NCBI GenBank assembly: GCA_024509875.1
Contig: JAMPIV010013726.1
Span: 124,001-188,000 of the forward strand
Direction of reading: 5' to 3'
Length of the DNA: 64,000 bases
Source: Oreohelix idahoensis
Taxonomy: Eukaryota > Mollusca > Gastropoda > Stylommatophora > Oreohelicidae
Numbering within the stretch: the first letter of the stretch is position 1; each line of letters starts with the position of its first letter. Positions 22,580 to 35,275 of the stretch are shown here, piece after piece. The position numbers and the translations under genes were made by a program. The notes below the pieces were generated by a model. It did no database searches and was not told the origin of the DNA. It saw nothing but the letters and a program-made list of their open reading frames with translations.

Positions 22580-22855
22580 TGAGTCAGTCATGAAGACACC
22601 TTGACCTGATAGTATATGACAAGAGGAGTTCGCAGACATCATGGAGACACCTTGACCTGATAGTATACGACAAGAGGAGTTGGCATACATCATGGAGACA
22701 CCTTGACCTGATAGTATACAAGAGTATGACAAGAGGAGTTGGCATACATCATGGAGACAAGTTGACCTGATAGTATATGACAAGAGGAGTTGGCTGACAT
22801 CATGGAGACACCTTGACCTGATAGTATATGACAAGAGGAGTTGGCAGACATTTGT
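22580..22855. repeat. 51-bp tandem repeat, five copies
   Basis: Units contain GACACCTTGACCTGATAGTA, TATGACAAGAGGAGTTGGC and AGACATCATGGA. One copy has a small internal duplication (ACAAGAGTATGACAAGAGG). The period is divisible by three, so the minus strand is open as a spurious 85-residue frame. Confidence 0.92.
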
Positions 22856-22937
22856 TGAAGACCTAGGCTGTTTAGGGAGCTATAAGTGATAATGATGATG
22901 TGTCATAAATGCCAGGATTGATCCAAATTTGTTTCAG

Positions 22938-23040
22938 GCTGATTGTGATAACAGCTGTACTAAAACTGAGATACAGTATACTGACTTCTTGGACATGCCA
23001 CAAAGTCAACAACAGCTATGCTTATTTGCAGATGAGAAAG
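22938..23040 (+). other. candidate internal exon (unproven)
   Basis: A 103-bp segment preceded by AATTTGTTTCAG and followed by GTGTGT. It is open in one frame (ADCDNSCTKTEIQYTDFLDM, then PQSQQQLCLFADEKG). Acceptor and donor are only moderately strong, no domain is recognisable and no neighbouring exon is established. It could be an orphan of the zinc-finger gene model or simply chance. Confidence 0.2.
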
Positions 23041-23344
23041 GTGTGTATAATAGCAATGTTATTTTTTTAAATTCATATTTTGGCTGCACAAGTTTACATG
23101 ATTTCAGTATCTGTACAGTCTGACATTTGGTTTGGTTTAAGGCATTCTTCATTACACATGGTCAACACCATCAGTGCTCCCATCTCCTCCCTTACATCAC
23201 ACAAGGATGATCTCAGCACAGTGCATGAACTCTGCAGCACCGGCGAGAATCCCAATGTGTGTATATAATGTATAGGAATCGCACATTCTATAAATATATT
23301 TGTGGTGGGTAGGTTTTCTAATTTTTAAATTTTGCCAGGGCAGC

Positions 23345-23580
23345 AGCCTTTACGATTTCCAACGGCCGTGGGATTTTTAAAACCTCCTATTTTTCGCCCT
23401 TATCCGAGAAGGCTAGGCATCCGATCTCACTAACCTTGAGACCAGGGGAGAGTATGACGTAATTAGGACCACTGGTTCAGAAAAAATATTTCAATAAATT
23501 ATAATCACTGGATTTGAACCTGGTACCTCTTGAAAATGAGGCGGACGCCATACCTCTGAGCCACTCTGACCCCCTCCGAC
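23345..23580 (-). mobile_element. tRNA-derived SINE (minus)
   Basis: On the minus strand the head begins GGGGGTCAGAGTGGCTCAGA, giving an A box (TGGCTCAGAGG), and 35 bases later a B box (GGTTCAAATCC): an internal RNA polymerase III promoter as in tRNAs. A non-tRNA body follows, running toward 23345 (CCCACGGCCGTTGGAAATCG). No cloverleaf acceptor pairing is evident, so this is a SINE and not a tRNA gene. Confidence 0.7.
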
Positions 23581-24155
23581 ATTTAATACTAAGCAGTATT
23601 AAAAATTTCTTAAAAATTAAATCTGTTTACAAATTTTAATTAAACTTGCTTAATGTATACATAATGGAGATAGACGCAGTTACTCCAGTAACAAGGGAAG
23701 TGTCACACCCTCAGTCCATGCTTTAAAGGTTCAAAATGGATGTCTGTTGTATGAATAGAAAACATTTATAGAAGCCATAAATCTTCAAAAGCTAGTATGA
23801 ATCTACTGTACAAGTTATTCAGGTGTATGACATGGCAGTAAGAGTGCTGACAGACTAGCTTCATGTGCACCATAGCGGGAACACTGGTCCTGCACAAGGG
23901 AGAGATACTGAGGGCAGTTAATGATCATCTGTTAGAAAACAACACTGGAACAGATGAATCAACAAGGCTAAGATAGCTGGAATGTGGCCCCAAACATAAG
24001 ACTAACAGGTATGACATATGAGAGGATACATCTGTGACATCTATACAATCGGGATGCTACAGTACAGTAAGCATTCATACACTTCAGCATTTGCTGAGGG
24101 AGACTTAGCACCAATGGGTTTGCCTGGATTGCAATGATGTCAATCCTGAATAATA
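23581..24155. other. no recognisable feature
   Basis: Non-coding AT-rich sequence between the SINE and the LINE remnant; no ORF, repeat or motif that I can support. Confidence 0.5.
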
Positions 24156-25885
24156 ATCACATCTTCTTCTTCTTTGATCCTTAGCCACAGACTGTCAAAG
24201 CAGTCAGTGGCCATCACACCTGGTGGCATCTTGTAGAGCAGCAACAAATGGTTTCCACTTTGTTCAGTTGGCAGCCATCCTTCGTAATGTGCTTCAACTG
24301 TGGTTCATTTGCTTTTGGTCAGCCTCTCTTTTGCTTTCTTCTAAGGGTCCATAGCATAGTTGTTCTTGTAATAGTATCAGGGTCCCTTCTGATGACGTGG
24401 CAAACCCAACTCCACAATATACAAACTATGATGGTGTGCATGTCCTCATGGTTACTCTAAATTAGTTATTGGTTGGTGGTGGTATTTGGCCAAAAGATTC
24501 TGTGAATTTTCCTTAGGCTGATTGTGTGGAAGAAGGACAGTTTTGACATTTCCTTCTCTGTTACTCTTCAGCGTTCCACATCATAGAGAAGCACAGAAAG
24601 TACACAGCTGCCATATAGTCTTAATTTGGTGTTTGTGCTGTACTGGGAAGACATCCAGATGTTGTTGAGACTAGCAAAAGCTGTCTCGCTTTATTCATTC
24701 TGTTGTTAATGTCTTAGCTTGTTCTGCCCTCTAGTGTTACTATGCATCCTAATTAAGTAAATGTGCCTGTCTGTTCTAGCTTCTGGTTCCTTATTGTTAT
24801 TGGCTCAGGATTGCCTACATTGAGTGTCATGACCTCTGTCTTCTTCAGATTGATGTTCAGACCCACCTGCTGGCTATACTTACTCAGTCTGTCAGTTTTT
24901 TCTTTGATGTTTTGATGTGAATGTGCGAGTAGTGCAATGACATGTGCTTATTCCAGGTCTTCTAGTGTAGAAAATGTTGTCCATCTAATTCCACATTGGC
25001 AGCCACGGTAGCATAGTGGTTAGTGCACTGGCTTCCTAGCGCAGTGGTCTATGGTTCGATCCCCAGATGAGGTGGGAACTTTTTAGGCCACAAACGGCTC
25101 CTGGGTTGACCCAGGCTCAAATAGGTACCAGAGCAACTCTGGGAAGGTTAAGGCGGTCGGCGTGATGCTGACCACATCACCCCTAGTGTGCAGACGATCA
25201 AGATAATATGGGCCCAACACCATATTCCCAATATGCCTCAATGGGTGTGTAATGGGTTCCTTTACCTTTTTTTTTTTAATTCCGCATTGACTGCCCTCTA
25301 TTGTCTGCGCATCACCCAGTCTATGTCAAAAATATAGTTGTTGCTAAGGGGCATCCTTGTCATACTCCTGTCTTCACCTTGAAAGTTAGGGTGCTCAATC
25401 CAACACTGCATGTAAAATTAGAATAGAGGCTTTTTATGATGGAAACAATGCAGCTGGGAATTCCATAAGCCCTCAGTGTATTCCTTGGCTGTCCATGTGT
25501 ATGCTGTCAAAAACCTTTTCAAAATCAACAAAGTTAATGTATAGCTGTCTCTGCCATTCTGTGCACTGCTCTATAATGTTCCTGAGGGTTAATATATGAT
25601 CAGTAATCTTCTGTTCTTTCTAAATCCCACTTGTTTTGTACTCAGTTTATGGTCTACTGCTTTTGAAATTCTCTGGATGATTATCCTGCCTAGTATTTTA
25701 CTGGGAATTGAGAGGAGACAAAAGATAACAGATATAACATCATGAAACTTAATATCTTTTCTGTTTGTTTGCAGTTGGTCCAGCAGCTCTGAGTTTCACC
25801 TTCAGTATTGCTACTACTAGGTGATGATCATTTCCCACATTGGCACCTCTTCTTACTTTGACATCTCATAATGCTTGTCTCTATC
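24156..25885 (-). pseudogene. decayed LINE (minus), internally deleted, with SINE insertion
   Basis: The 3' end begins at CTTCTTCTTCTTTGATCCTTAGCC; its minus-strand form, GGCTAAGGATC-AAGAAGAAG, matches the 3' end of the LINE at 52005-53135 ((GAA)n tail), so they are one family. Going toward 25885 the degraded RT C-terminus and RT core follow. Near 25800-25870 the minus strand still encodes DVKVRRGANVGNDHHLVVAI, the end of the endonuclease domain, followed closely by RT text, which implies an internal deletion. Frames are destroyed by many substitutions. Confidence 0.75.
24999..25276 (+). mobile_element. tRNA-derived SINE with 13-bp target duplication
   Basis: The head carries A box TAGCATAGTGG and B box GGTTCGATCCC. 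A 3' body follows (GGTACCAGAGCAACTCTGGG, CAATGGGTGTGTAATGGGTT) and the unit ends in a T run. Direct repeats TAATTCCACATTG (24986-24998) and TAATTCCGCATTG (25277-25289) bracket it, one mismatch in 13. It lies inside the decayed LINE and is therefore younger. A T-rich rather than A-rich 3' end is unusual for a SINE in this orientation. Confidence 0.87.
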
Positions 25886-25896
25886 TACCTGTCATG

Positions 25897-26177
25897 AGAG
25901 GTTAATTTGTATTTGATGATGGGGAGATAAATAAGTGTATCAAATGATGATAAGTATAGCTGCCAGTTACTAGTTCTGGTCTTAAAAGTAATACCCCAGT
26001 CTTAGAAATAAGCGCTGGTGTATAGTTTTCATAAAATTAGTCACACTGTACAGAATTCTGACCCTGATGGTAATAAGCAGTACCAGATTATAAAGTGTCC
26101 CTCTCTACAACTATCCTATGATAAATAAAAGATCTAGAGGAAAATCAAAATGGAACATTAATTTTAAACAAAATTAT
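25897..26177. other. LTR-like fragment (tentative)
   Basis: Begins TGAGAGGTTAATTTG, resembling the start of the insert at 1932 (TGAGAGGTTCAGATG), and contains CTGGTCTTAAAAGTAATACC, resembling CTGGTCTTATAAGAAATACC at about 2012. The resemblance suggests two copies of one repeat family, perhaps an LTR, broken here by the inverted-repeat/LINE composite. Too short to be certain. Confidence 0.3.
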
Positions 26178-26376
<199 letters not shown>

Positions 26377-27219
26377 AGATCAAGCTGTTGCCCATGCAGC
26401 ATGTTCCCCCTCTCCACACAGCTGGTAGATCCAAAGGAATGGCAGTAGCCGATACAGTTTGGTACCAGCCACGTTGCATGAGTTGCCAGAATAATGTCGA
26501 ATCGACATTAGACTGCCTTAGGGACTCCGACTCCGTATTTATCCTCAGGGTTTACTCCCGAAGTCAATTCCATAAATGGATATTCCTGCAAGGCAGCAGT
26601 GGTTTGAATTCAGAGTTCCTTCTCTTAGATAAGCTACCAACCAAGGATCACGAGCCCTATCTGCCTGAAGCTGCTGGTTTTAAGGCACCAGTCGCTGGCC
26701 TTTGCCCCTTCTCCCATCAGTGGAAACAGTTCCTCTGGGCTCAAATTGAGCCACACGTGAAAGCCGGGAGCTGGACTTGGTTGTCAGAGGATGCTTGAGA
26801 CGCGTGCCATAGAAGTATTTTATCTGCAGTGAGAGCTTATCCTCACTACAACTCCTGGCTGTAACAACCTTTGGAACAACTTTGGAACAGCTTGATCTCC
26901 ATATAACTGTCCCCAAGCTCGCGCCCTGGAGAAGACACTCCAGCTTCACCCTATAGGTGTCGGCAAAACACGGGAAGTAGCAGTTACCGGTTATAAGCAT
27001 TTTGCCCAATTTGCGTAGGGCATGGCACCAGGGGCTACTTCCGACAGTGGGAGAGGTTCTAGGATCTCACTGGACAGCTACCGCCCGCTTCAAGCTGGGC
27101 AGCCCCCAGTCAATAAGGTGTTGTCCTGCCAATGTCTGCTTTCCCCATTGGGTGCATGGGGATTAGGGTCAAACCCAAACTGTGGACAGAAAATTTTGCA
27201 CCAAGCAATTATCAGAATA

Positions 27220-27827
27220 ATAGAAATAAGCAAACTCTCAGATTGGGATGCTGGAACGTCCGGACTATGTTGACTGGACTATCCGAAAACCTACAGGACT
27301 TAAACGATGTAAGGAAGACAGCCATAATTAATGATGAGCTTAAACGACTCCAGGTGGATATAGTTGCACTTCAGGAAACGCACCTGGCGGGCTCTGGAAC
27401 AGTGAGCGAGAAGGACTACACATTTTATTGGCAAAGGAAAGATCTTAATAAAACTAGAGAACACGGAGTAGGTTTTGCGGTCAAAAAAATTGCTAACTAA
27501 AATGGTTGAACCAGGTGAGAATGGATCAGAACGCTTGTTAACGCTCCGTCTGCAAACTAGCACAGGTCCCATCACCCTTGTCAGTGTGTATGCTCCTACT
27601 CTGTACTCTGCCTCAGAAGCTAAAGATGAGTTCTACGAGAATCTAGCAGCAGTCATCAAAAGCATACCTAGGAAAGAACAGCTTGTTCTCCTTGGTGACT
27701 TTAACGCTAGAGTGGGTGCCGATAATGTTTCATGTGCTTCATGTCTGGGCAGGTTTGGTATTGGCAAGATGAATGAAAATGGACAACGGCTCTTAGAGTT
27801 GTGTGTCCACTACGACCTCTGCGTGAC
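27220..27827 (+). pseudogene. LINE C endonuclease, N-terminal two-thirds
   Basis: Encodes TLRLGCWNVRTMLTG, LKRLQVDIVALQETHLAGSG (catalytic Glu), FYWQRKD and GVGFAVKKI, then after a frameshift near 27490 ITLVSVYAPTLYSASEAKDE, LVLLGDFNARVGADN (Asp/Asn) and MNENGQRLLELC. It is interrupted after LCVT by the solo LTR and resumes at about 29168 with FQTKPQHKVSW. Motif content and spacing are those of the LINE EEP endonuclease. Confidence 0.87.
27823..27827. repeat. 5-bp target-site duplication of solo LTR, left copy
   Basis: GTGAC immediately left of TGATAAGGG; repeated at 29163-29167 directly after GCGTAACA. Confidence 0.85.
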
Positions 27828-29162
27828 TGATAAGGGTGGAATTAGGATGCCGTCAAATTACCACCTCTATCGACACCAGGTATTACAATGTAAGATGTGG
27901 GTGTCTTATCTGGTTTAGATTGTTGCTGTGTGTGTGTTGCAGTAGGACAGTTCAGGGTACACCACAGGCAACATGACGTGTAGAGTCATAAAAATGGTAA
28001 CTTCGCTTTAGGTTTATACCATTTATTGCACGCCACAAAACAGTCATGATACTTATGTTATTGTCAGCATAGGTACAACGAATGCAGCATTCAAACTCAT
28101 GTTAACTGACAGTCATGTAGAAGTCAATACTCAATAGTTGTATGGAAAACAAATATCATAGCGAAGCTTGATAAATAATGCATATAACTTCTGCAACCGT
28201 GGTCAGCTGCAGATCCTTAATGTTCATAGACAATAATAATTATTCCTTCCTGATGCTAGCAGATCAGATGTATACAATACGTCCGTTTACTGTCTGCACG
28301 TGAGTAGCATACATGGATTACAGGTCAGCTCGACCTTTATAACCTTCCTAAGTCTAACCATCTGACTTGGACGTGATCTCTGATATAACGAATCCTGGAA
28401 CACAGACAATAGTCTTGTTGGTCTAGAGCGACCCATATATATATAATTAGTTCAGGTATAAAGATACCGGTGACTTAATCCTAGTCAAAGTACCTCTCCA
28501 TTTTGAATCACACAGGCGAGCAAAAAGGCGACAAAATGACGAACCTCTAGATGATAGCATAAAGTTCGATACAAGAGGAATTACCTTATTTCGGAAAATC
28601 AACCATGAACATATGCCTCCAGGCAGGCTTGACTAATACCGGGAAATAGTCTAGTTAGCTAACTAACTCACAAAGACAATGTATTTCCCTCAGAGAATCA
28701 CAAGACGCAAGGCGCGTCCGCTCGCAATCAGTCCATTTCTCAACTCCCCGACCTGGGCGGAACAACAAAACCACAACCCAGTCGAGACATGCGCAGAGCG
28801 ACAATCTCTGAGTCGCTGTTCACAATAAGACGATTCTAAGAACATTCGAGATAAAAGTCTTACACAGTCGCGCCTTTTATGGACATGAACAGAAGCGTTA
28901 AGAAAGGTTTCAAACATCTACAACAGTTGACTGATACTACCAAATAAGGAGATATGGTCACGCTTCGTTCAAGACATTATAGACCGAACGTGTCTCTATA
29001 CAAGATGAGGTAAACCCATAAAAAATAGTAGTATCGATATTTCGGGTTCTGTCCCTTTGACCATAAAATATATATAACATGCATTTCAGTCAAATAATGA
29101 TCATACATACGAAAAACGAACATACAAAGACTTTGGAAAAAAGTAATTATTTGTGCGTAACA
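27828..29162. mobile_element. solo LTR, 1335 bp, inside LINE C
   Basis: Starts TGATAAGGGTGG and ends TTGTGCGTAACA (TG...CA termini as required by retroviral-type integrases), flanked by exact GTGAC duplications. Excising it with one GTGAC restores the endonuclease reading LCVT-N...FQTKPQHK. A TATA-rich stretch (ATATATATAATTAG) lies at about 28436. The ends resemble those of the 1591-bp solo LTR at 44831 (TGATAAAGATC...GCACGTAACA). No internal retroviral genes remain, so it is the product of LTR-LTR recombination. Polarity unknown. Confidence 0.87.
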
Positions 29163-29167
29163 GTGAC
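29163..29167. repeat. 5-bp target-site duplication of solo LTR, right copy
   Basis: Second copy of GTGAC, followed by CAACACCTACTTTCAG of the LINE. Confidence 0.85.
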
Positions 29168-31688
29168 CAACACCTACTTTCAGACAAAACCCCAGCATAA
29201 GGTGTCATGGAGATACCCATGATCCAAGCACTGGCACCAACTGGACCTGATTCTCATCAGAAGGCCATTTCTCAGGTCTGTGCTCTCCACACGCTCGTAC
29301 CATAGTGCAGACTGTGATACAGATCACTCCTTGGTTTGTTGCAAAATCAGAGCACAACCAAGAAAACTCTATCGTGTCAGACATGAAGGGAAACCATGCA
29401 TTGATACCAGCAAGATGTCAGACCCTGTCATGATCGCAGAATTTACTGCGACCTTCAAGAAAGTGCTCAGCAGCCCTCAGCATGGTGATACTATTACAGA
29501 GAACTGGGAGCATCTACGGAACACCATCCAAAGTACTGCACTTGCCACCTTTGCTAAGAAAACGGCAAAGTCAAATGACTGGTTTGATGCTTCATCAGAT
29601 GTGATGGCACCTGTCATTGAAGCTAAGCGCAGTGCTATGAATGATTACAAATGTTCACCGAGTGCTAGAACCCTACAGATCCTGAAGGGTACGAGAAGCA
29701 AAGTTCAACAAACTGCTCAACGCTGTGCAAATGACTATTGGCTCCAGCTCAGTGAGAGCATCCAGATCGCAGCGCAAACAGGCAACATTAAACAAATGTA
29801 TGATGGTATAAAGAAAACACTTGGCCCCCAAAAAAGTAAGACGGCACCGCTAAAAGCCATCAGCGGAGAGAAGCTAACCGATAAGGGTAAGCAGATGGAG
29901 AGGTGGGTCGAGCACTACTCTGAGCTTTACGCTAGGGAAAATACCGTTATGCCTGCAGCCCTTGATGCTGTCAAATGTCTGCCAACTATGGAGGAGCTGG
30001 ATGCCGAACCAACATTAGAGGAACTCAGCAAGGCCATTGATAGCTTGGCCTCTGGCAAAGCACCAGGCAGTGATGGGATTCCTCCTGATTTAATCAAATG
30101 CTGTAACAGCATGCTATTACATCCCCTGCATAGGATGCTGTGCCAGTGCTGGGAAGAGACAACTATTCCTCAAGACATGCAAGATGCCAAGATTGTAACA
30201 CTCTATAAAAATAAAGGAGACAAAAGTGATTGCAATAATTACAGAGGCATCTCTCTTCTTAGTATTGTTGGTAAGGTTTTTGCCAGTCATCTTAATGCGA
30301 CTACACAAGTTAGCTGAGCGCATATATCCAGAGTCACAGTGTGGATTCCGAGCTGGTAGATCAACAACAGACATGATCTTCTCTGTCCACCAGCTTCAGG
30401 AAAAATCAAGAGAGCAGAAAAGGCCTTTATATATCGCCTTTATAGACCTCACAAAAGCATTTGACCTGGTTAGTAGGGATGGATTCTTCAAAATCCTCCT
30501 GAAAATAGGCTGCCCTTCTAAAATGCTGGAAATGATAAAGTCATTCCATGACGACATGAAGGGAACAGTCCAATATGCTGGAAGCACAACACAGCCCTTT
30601 GACATACGAAGTGGCGTTAAACAAGGCTGTGTTCAGGCTCCGACCCTCTTTGGGATCTTCTTTGCCTTACTCTTGAAACATGCATTCAGAGATGCAACTG
30701 AAGGAATATGCCTTCACACTAGGTCAGATGGCCGTCTGTAATCTTTCAAGGCTGAGGGCAAAAACAAAAATCAGAAGAGTCCCTATAAGAGATTTGTTGT
30801 TCGCTGATGATGCTGCAGTCATCACTCAAAGCCAACAGGAGCTTCAGAACTTGATGAATCGCTTCACTAAAGCATGCAAGGACTTTGGGCTCACAATAAG
30901 TCTGAAGAAAACGAATGTGCTGAGTCAGGATGCGGGTGCTGCACCAGTTATCACTATCGATAACTATGAATTGGCAGTGGTGCACCACTTCACATACCTA
31001 GGGTCTACCATCAATGACAAACTCTCACTGGATACAGAAATTGACAGCCGCATTGGCAAAGCTGCAGCTACCTTTGCCCGTCCTCACATCGCGTGTTTGG
31101 GGAAACTCCAAACTCACAATGAAGACCAAAGCTGCGGTATATAATGCCTGCATCACCAGCACACTCCTATATGGCAGCGAGACCTGGACGACCTATGCTA
31201 AGCAAGAAAGAAGGCTCAATACCTTCCATTTACGGTGTCTACGCCGCATCCTCGGCATCTCGTGGAAAGATAAAGTGACAAATGTCGAGGTGTTGTCACG
31301 TGCTGGCCTTCAAAACATGTATACACTGCTTAGACAACGCAGACTTTGCTGGCTTGGCCATGTTCACCGCATGGAAGATGGTCGCATCCCAAAAGATATC
31401 TTCTACGGACAATTAGCAGATGGCAAGAGAACAGTTGGGCGACCACAGCTGAGGTTCAAAGATGTGTGCAAGAGAGATATGAGGGCACTGGACATGGATC
31501 CAGCAACATGGGAGGATGAAGCTGCCGATCGCACTAAGTGGCGATGCTATTTACGGTGCCACCTCAGATTGGGCGAAGAGAGGTTGACACAACAAGCAGA
31601 GGAGGGGAGAAAACGTCGAAAGGAGCACCAGGAAAATAAGCAGCTGAGGGCTGTCACCTCAGGGGCGCATTCCCATAGTCAGTTATGA
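29168..31688 (+). pseudogene. LINE C endonuclease end, reverse transcriptase and C-terminal domain
   Basis: Continues with SADCDTDHSLVCCKIR (endonuclease Asp-His), a helical linker, LASGKAPGSDGIPPDLIKCC, NYRGISLLSIVGKVFA, then by frameshift CGFRAGRSTTDMIFSVHQLQ, IAFIDLTKAFDLVSRDGFFK (motif A), SGVKQGCVQAPTLFGIFFAL (motif B), RDLLFADDAAVITQ (FADD), TYLGSTINDKLSLDTEI and the highly characteristic LLYGSETWTTYAKQERRLNT and RLCWLGHVHRMEDGRIPKDI. It ends SGAHSHSQL. At least three frameshifts (about 30290, 30720, 31100) break one long ORF of roughly 840 residues. Confidence 0.9.
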
Positions 31689-31707
31689 CTGAAGGGGCTA
31701 TTATTAT

Positions 31708-31808
<101 letters not shown>

Positions 31809-31814
31809 ATATAT

Positions 31815-31914
31815 ATTCCATCTTTTAAATTCATTTTCATCAAACCAAGAAAAGAAATCAATATACATATTAAATTGACTATTTAATTGGTCCATAAGAC
31901 TCTGTCAATTTTTT
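31815..31914 (-). repeat. inverted-repeat arm, right
   Basis: Begins TTCCATCTTTTAAATTCATT and ends CTCTGTCAATTTTTTC: the reverse complement of the left arm at 26178-26272. Arms plus the TA core would be a foldback/MITE-like unit if the LINE were removed. Confidence 0.9.
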
Positions 31915-34900
31915 CATGGAACTGTCACTCTCCTCTTGGAAAAACTTTAGAATCACTGTTATAATATCACTGTTAATACTTTAGTAAACAAGTTCCTGAT
32001 TCACTGTTCTTTAATACACCATTATAATAACTGTGTAACAGTGTAGACTATTACGTCGCTACAACTGTTAGCCTTATAGTAAAGTACTTATGAATAACTA
32101 GTTAGAGATAAATAAAACACTAGTCAAGAATCAATGACATCATCAGTCATGGCACACATGAACCCATGATGTCATCAAACCTTGTGTGGCCTCCATACAA
32201 GTCAGACCGGAAAACATTTAGATTAGAGAGAACCTTGAACAATGGTTGGTCATCGTCACTTAGAAACAAAAATTTTAGACTAGAGGTTTCGTAGTTAGTT
32301 AGGTTAAAGATTATTTCAACAGTCAACTAGCCCCCAAGACCAATCATAAGAAGGTTTCCGGTCTTAACTCCAATGAGAAATATTTCATCCAGCAAGCCAT
32401 AGTACCAGACTAGTATAAAGACTGATGCATCATAGTAACCAGTCAGATCTTGAGACAGTTATCTCAGAGCTAGAGTCAAACCAACATAAGGCGTTCTCTT
32501 TTGAGGTGTGGAGCAACATGGCGCATCCCCTACTGAGAACACAAAGCCTTTGACTCATATGGTTAGGACAGGAATACAACCGTTTAGAGATCCCCTACGA
32601 ACCAGGGTAATTAGTGACCCAGCACTAACCCCTGCTACAATTATATTGTGGTTTACTCCACATTTTTGTAAGTTCGACTTAGTTTTGATCAAAGTCTCGT
32701 TCGAATTTTATTTTAGCTAGGATTTCCACAGTGTATAGACATGCCATAGAACGACTACTGAAGAGCCGTAAGCCTTTTGTCATCGAGGCTAAAGCTGGCA
32801 GTTTTTCCTTTCCTCCCCACCAGAAATAAGCTTGGAGCTGAAACTTTTTTACATGAAAACAAAATGAATAAAGGATGTTTGTTAAAGGTTTATTTGATGA
32901 AAGATACTGGTGAGGGTCATCAATAAGGTAAATGTTATTATTACTTTCGCTTATAAATGGCGATCAGCATAAGTCGGGCTTACAGATGGCCGACAGGTGT
33001 GTGACTATGGAAATATAACATACGCGAATGTGTATAGGTTCTTTACATGTGTCTATGATAAATCACTCACACCACAGCAACGTAGAAGTCAGGAAATGTT
33101 GTAAGACCTGGCAACGTTATACAGTTTATTGATGAGACGGTCACGTAGACATCATAGCAATACAATTCACAGCATACTCATGAAGCAACATGTAAGTAAA
33201 TCCATAACAACGGTTGCATAAACCACCACAGCAAATCATGGGCATTAGGTACAAATATCCATCAGGAAACATGAATCAGCAAATAGGTGAATAGGCTGCG
33301 GGACATAGCAGCACATATTTCATCTCATAATAGTACAGCAAAAATATCATTCCAGTAAACAGTACGTTAGCAAGCCATTATCCAAGGCTCAGAATATCAA
33401 ATACCAGGGCAAAGAACATTCCTGTCAATATCTCTCAATCTACAATAACGTACGTTAGTAAGTAAGCCGTAATCCCTGGCTTAGAATCAATATCAATTAT
33501 TAAATATTCCTTTCACATAAAATAGAATATATGCTGGGACACACTAGAAAAAATGGTAAAGCGTCCATTTTCAAGCTCTGCCAGTCAAATACTGTCACAA
33601 AAAATTCGCTGCTTAAAACAGCTCAGTACCCAATTCGTTCAAGCGCAAACTCACAGCTTGAGATGTGAGCAGAATTCATCCGCCTTTCCCCCCAAAACTA
33701 ATTCAAAGAACGTTTGACCAGATTCCTTTCATATTTTAAAAAATAAAGAAACAACTAGTAGGGTAACAGTTTAAACATTACTCCACATAAACCCCCGACT
33801 GAAAAATTCTTTCATCACGCAGAGCGTGTTTACTAGCGTGTACAAAATAATCGACCCGTACATTCCAGTCTTAAACATTAACTCCCCTTAATTAAAATAT
33901 GACTTAACAATGTTTCATAATACTACTTGGACTTATCAAATATACTACACTATTGGAGATCTTTCTTGATTGTTGAAAGTTGCTGTTCATAATCAAAACC
34001 ACAAGGCACTTATGAGTATTCCTGATTACCTGGGTTATTCCTTACTTCTGGAAGCAACATCTCTGGTGTATAACCAGTCTTCCACAGAAGAATTGCGATA
34101 AAGAAAGTCTTGTTATTATTTCCCTTAGCACAAGAGATCCACAGATTTTCCTCCCTTTCCACAAAAGCTGCACAGTCACACAGACTTGATTTGGTGCTGT
34201 AACACATTCTCCTCCTCCCACGGTCACAACTGCATTCAGGTTAATGTCCTGTAAGGTTTATTGACTGGTATTAACACAATTGACTCATCATATGAGCACA
34301 ATGATGTAGCACTAGTAGCTATCTCACTAGTTGCTAATTCTTTGAGCTGGTTCTATAAGCTGTGTCTAAAAGCTGTTTCTCAATATTATGATTTCAGTCT
34401 CTCTTATGAGATTTAACTTTTTGTCCAGTATCTGACAGCACCACTTCTGTCACATGAATCTCATCAGTGTAGGCTTTCCCTCTCCATGGGGATTACCAAA
34501 CATGATCTGTTGTACACTTTGTCTGATGTGTTAGCAAGAACTCACTTGTGTATCATTCAGTCTTCTGATGCCTGACAGTTATCAAATAAACCCTCAACTC
34601 AAAGTTCACGGAGCTTCCTAGACCTGGCAGGCTACACACACTTACAGATGGTAATAGGCTTGGTGGCGAGTGCTTGCCCTATCCTCTGTGTTTGAAGAAT
34701 TTTTGCGGTCTGTCCCGTTCACATATTCACCTTCCTTATATACTCTCTGCTCTGCCGTACGAGAAGCAATGACATCCCATCCGTTCTGTCTCTTCCACTT
34801 GTTCAGCAAAACACAGCTATGTTTGGTCTTGTGTGCTTTTACTGTAACTTTCCTTTCCATTCTCAATCATTTCTCCACCAATTTCCTTCATTAATATCAG

Positions 34901-35275
34901 GTTTTACTCAGACAATCCTACGCTAACATTCTGTATAACTTTCTTATCATTTTGTTCATTATGTATTTAGCCCTCTTTACTAGATGTGAGTCAGAGTCTT
35001 GGTAACTCAAATTTTTGAGCATTAAATTGCAAGTAACTTCCGTTATACTGCACAACTGATAATAATACTTATATCTGGACAAAGGTAATCCTGTCTAATA
35101 TCAGAACCTGCAGGTCCTTTCAATTATAACCATTATCTGCTTCAGATCTTCACTGGAAAGTTAGTCCATCTACACAAATCATGCCTCCCTATTTATTTTG
35201 CCTAGGGGCACTTGACTGCTGAACTTGCTTTGTTTCATATGCTAATGAGGTAGCTTTGTGAAGCCAGGTTCTACC
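31915..35275. other. unassigned 3.3-kb non-coding region
   Basis: I see no gene, no tandem repeat of note and no recognisable element core. Open frames are short (up to 75 codons) and occur on both strands without domains. The composition, with many short direct repeats such as CAGTCAG/CTAGTA motifs, would fit decayed LTR or other retrotransposon non-coding DNA, but this is unproven. Confidence 0.4.

Noticed and set aside
24999..25100. tRNA gene
   Set aside because: A and B boxes are present but acceptor stem pairing and cloverleaf are lacking, and it is bracketed by target duplications with a SINE body.
31915..35275. Hidden host gene
   Set aside because: No ORF above about 75 codons with a domain, no convincing exon series.
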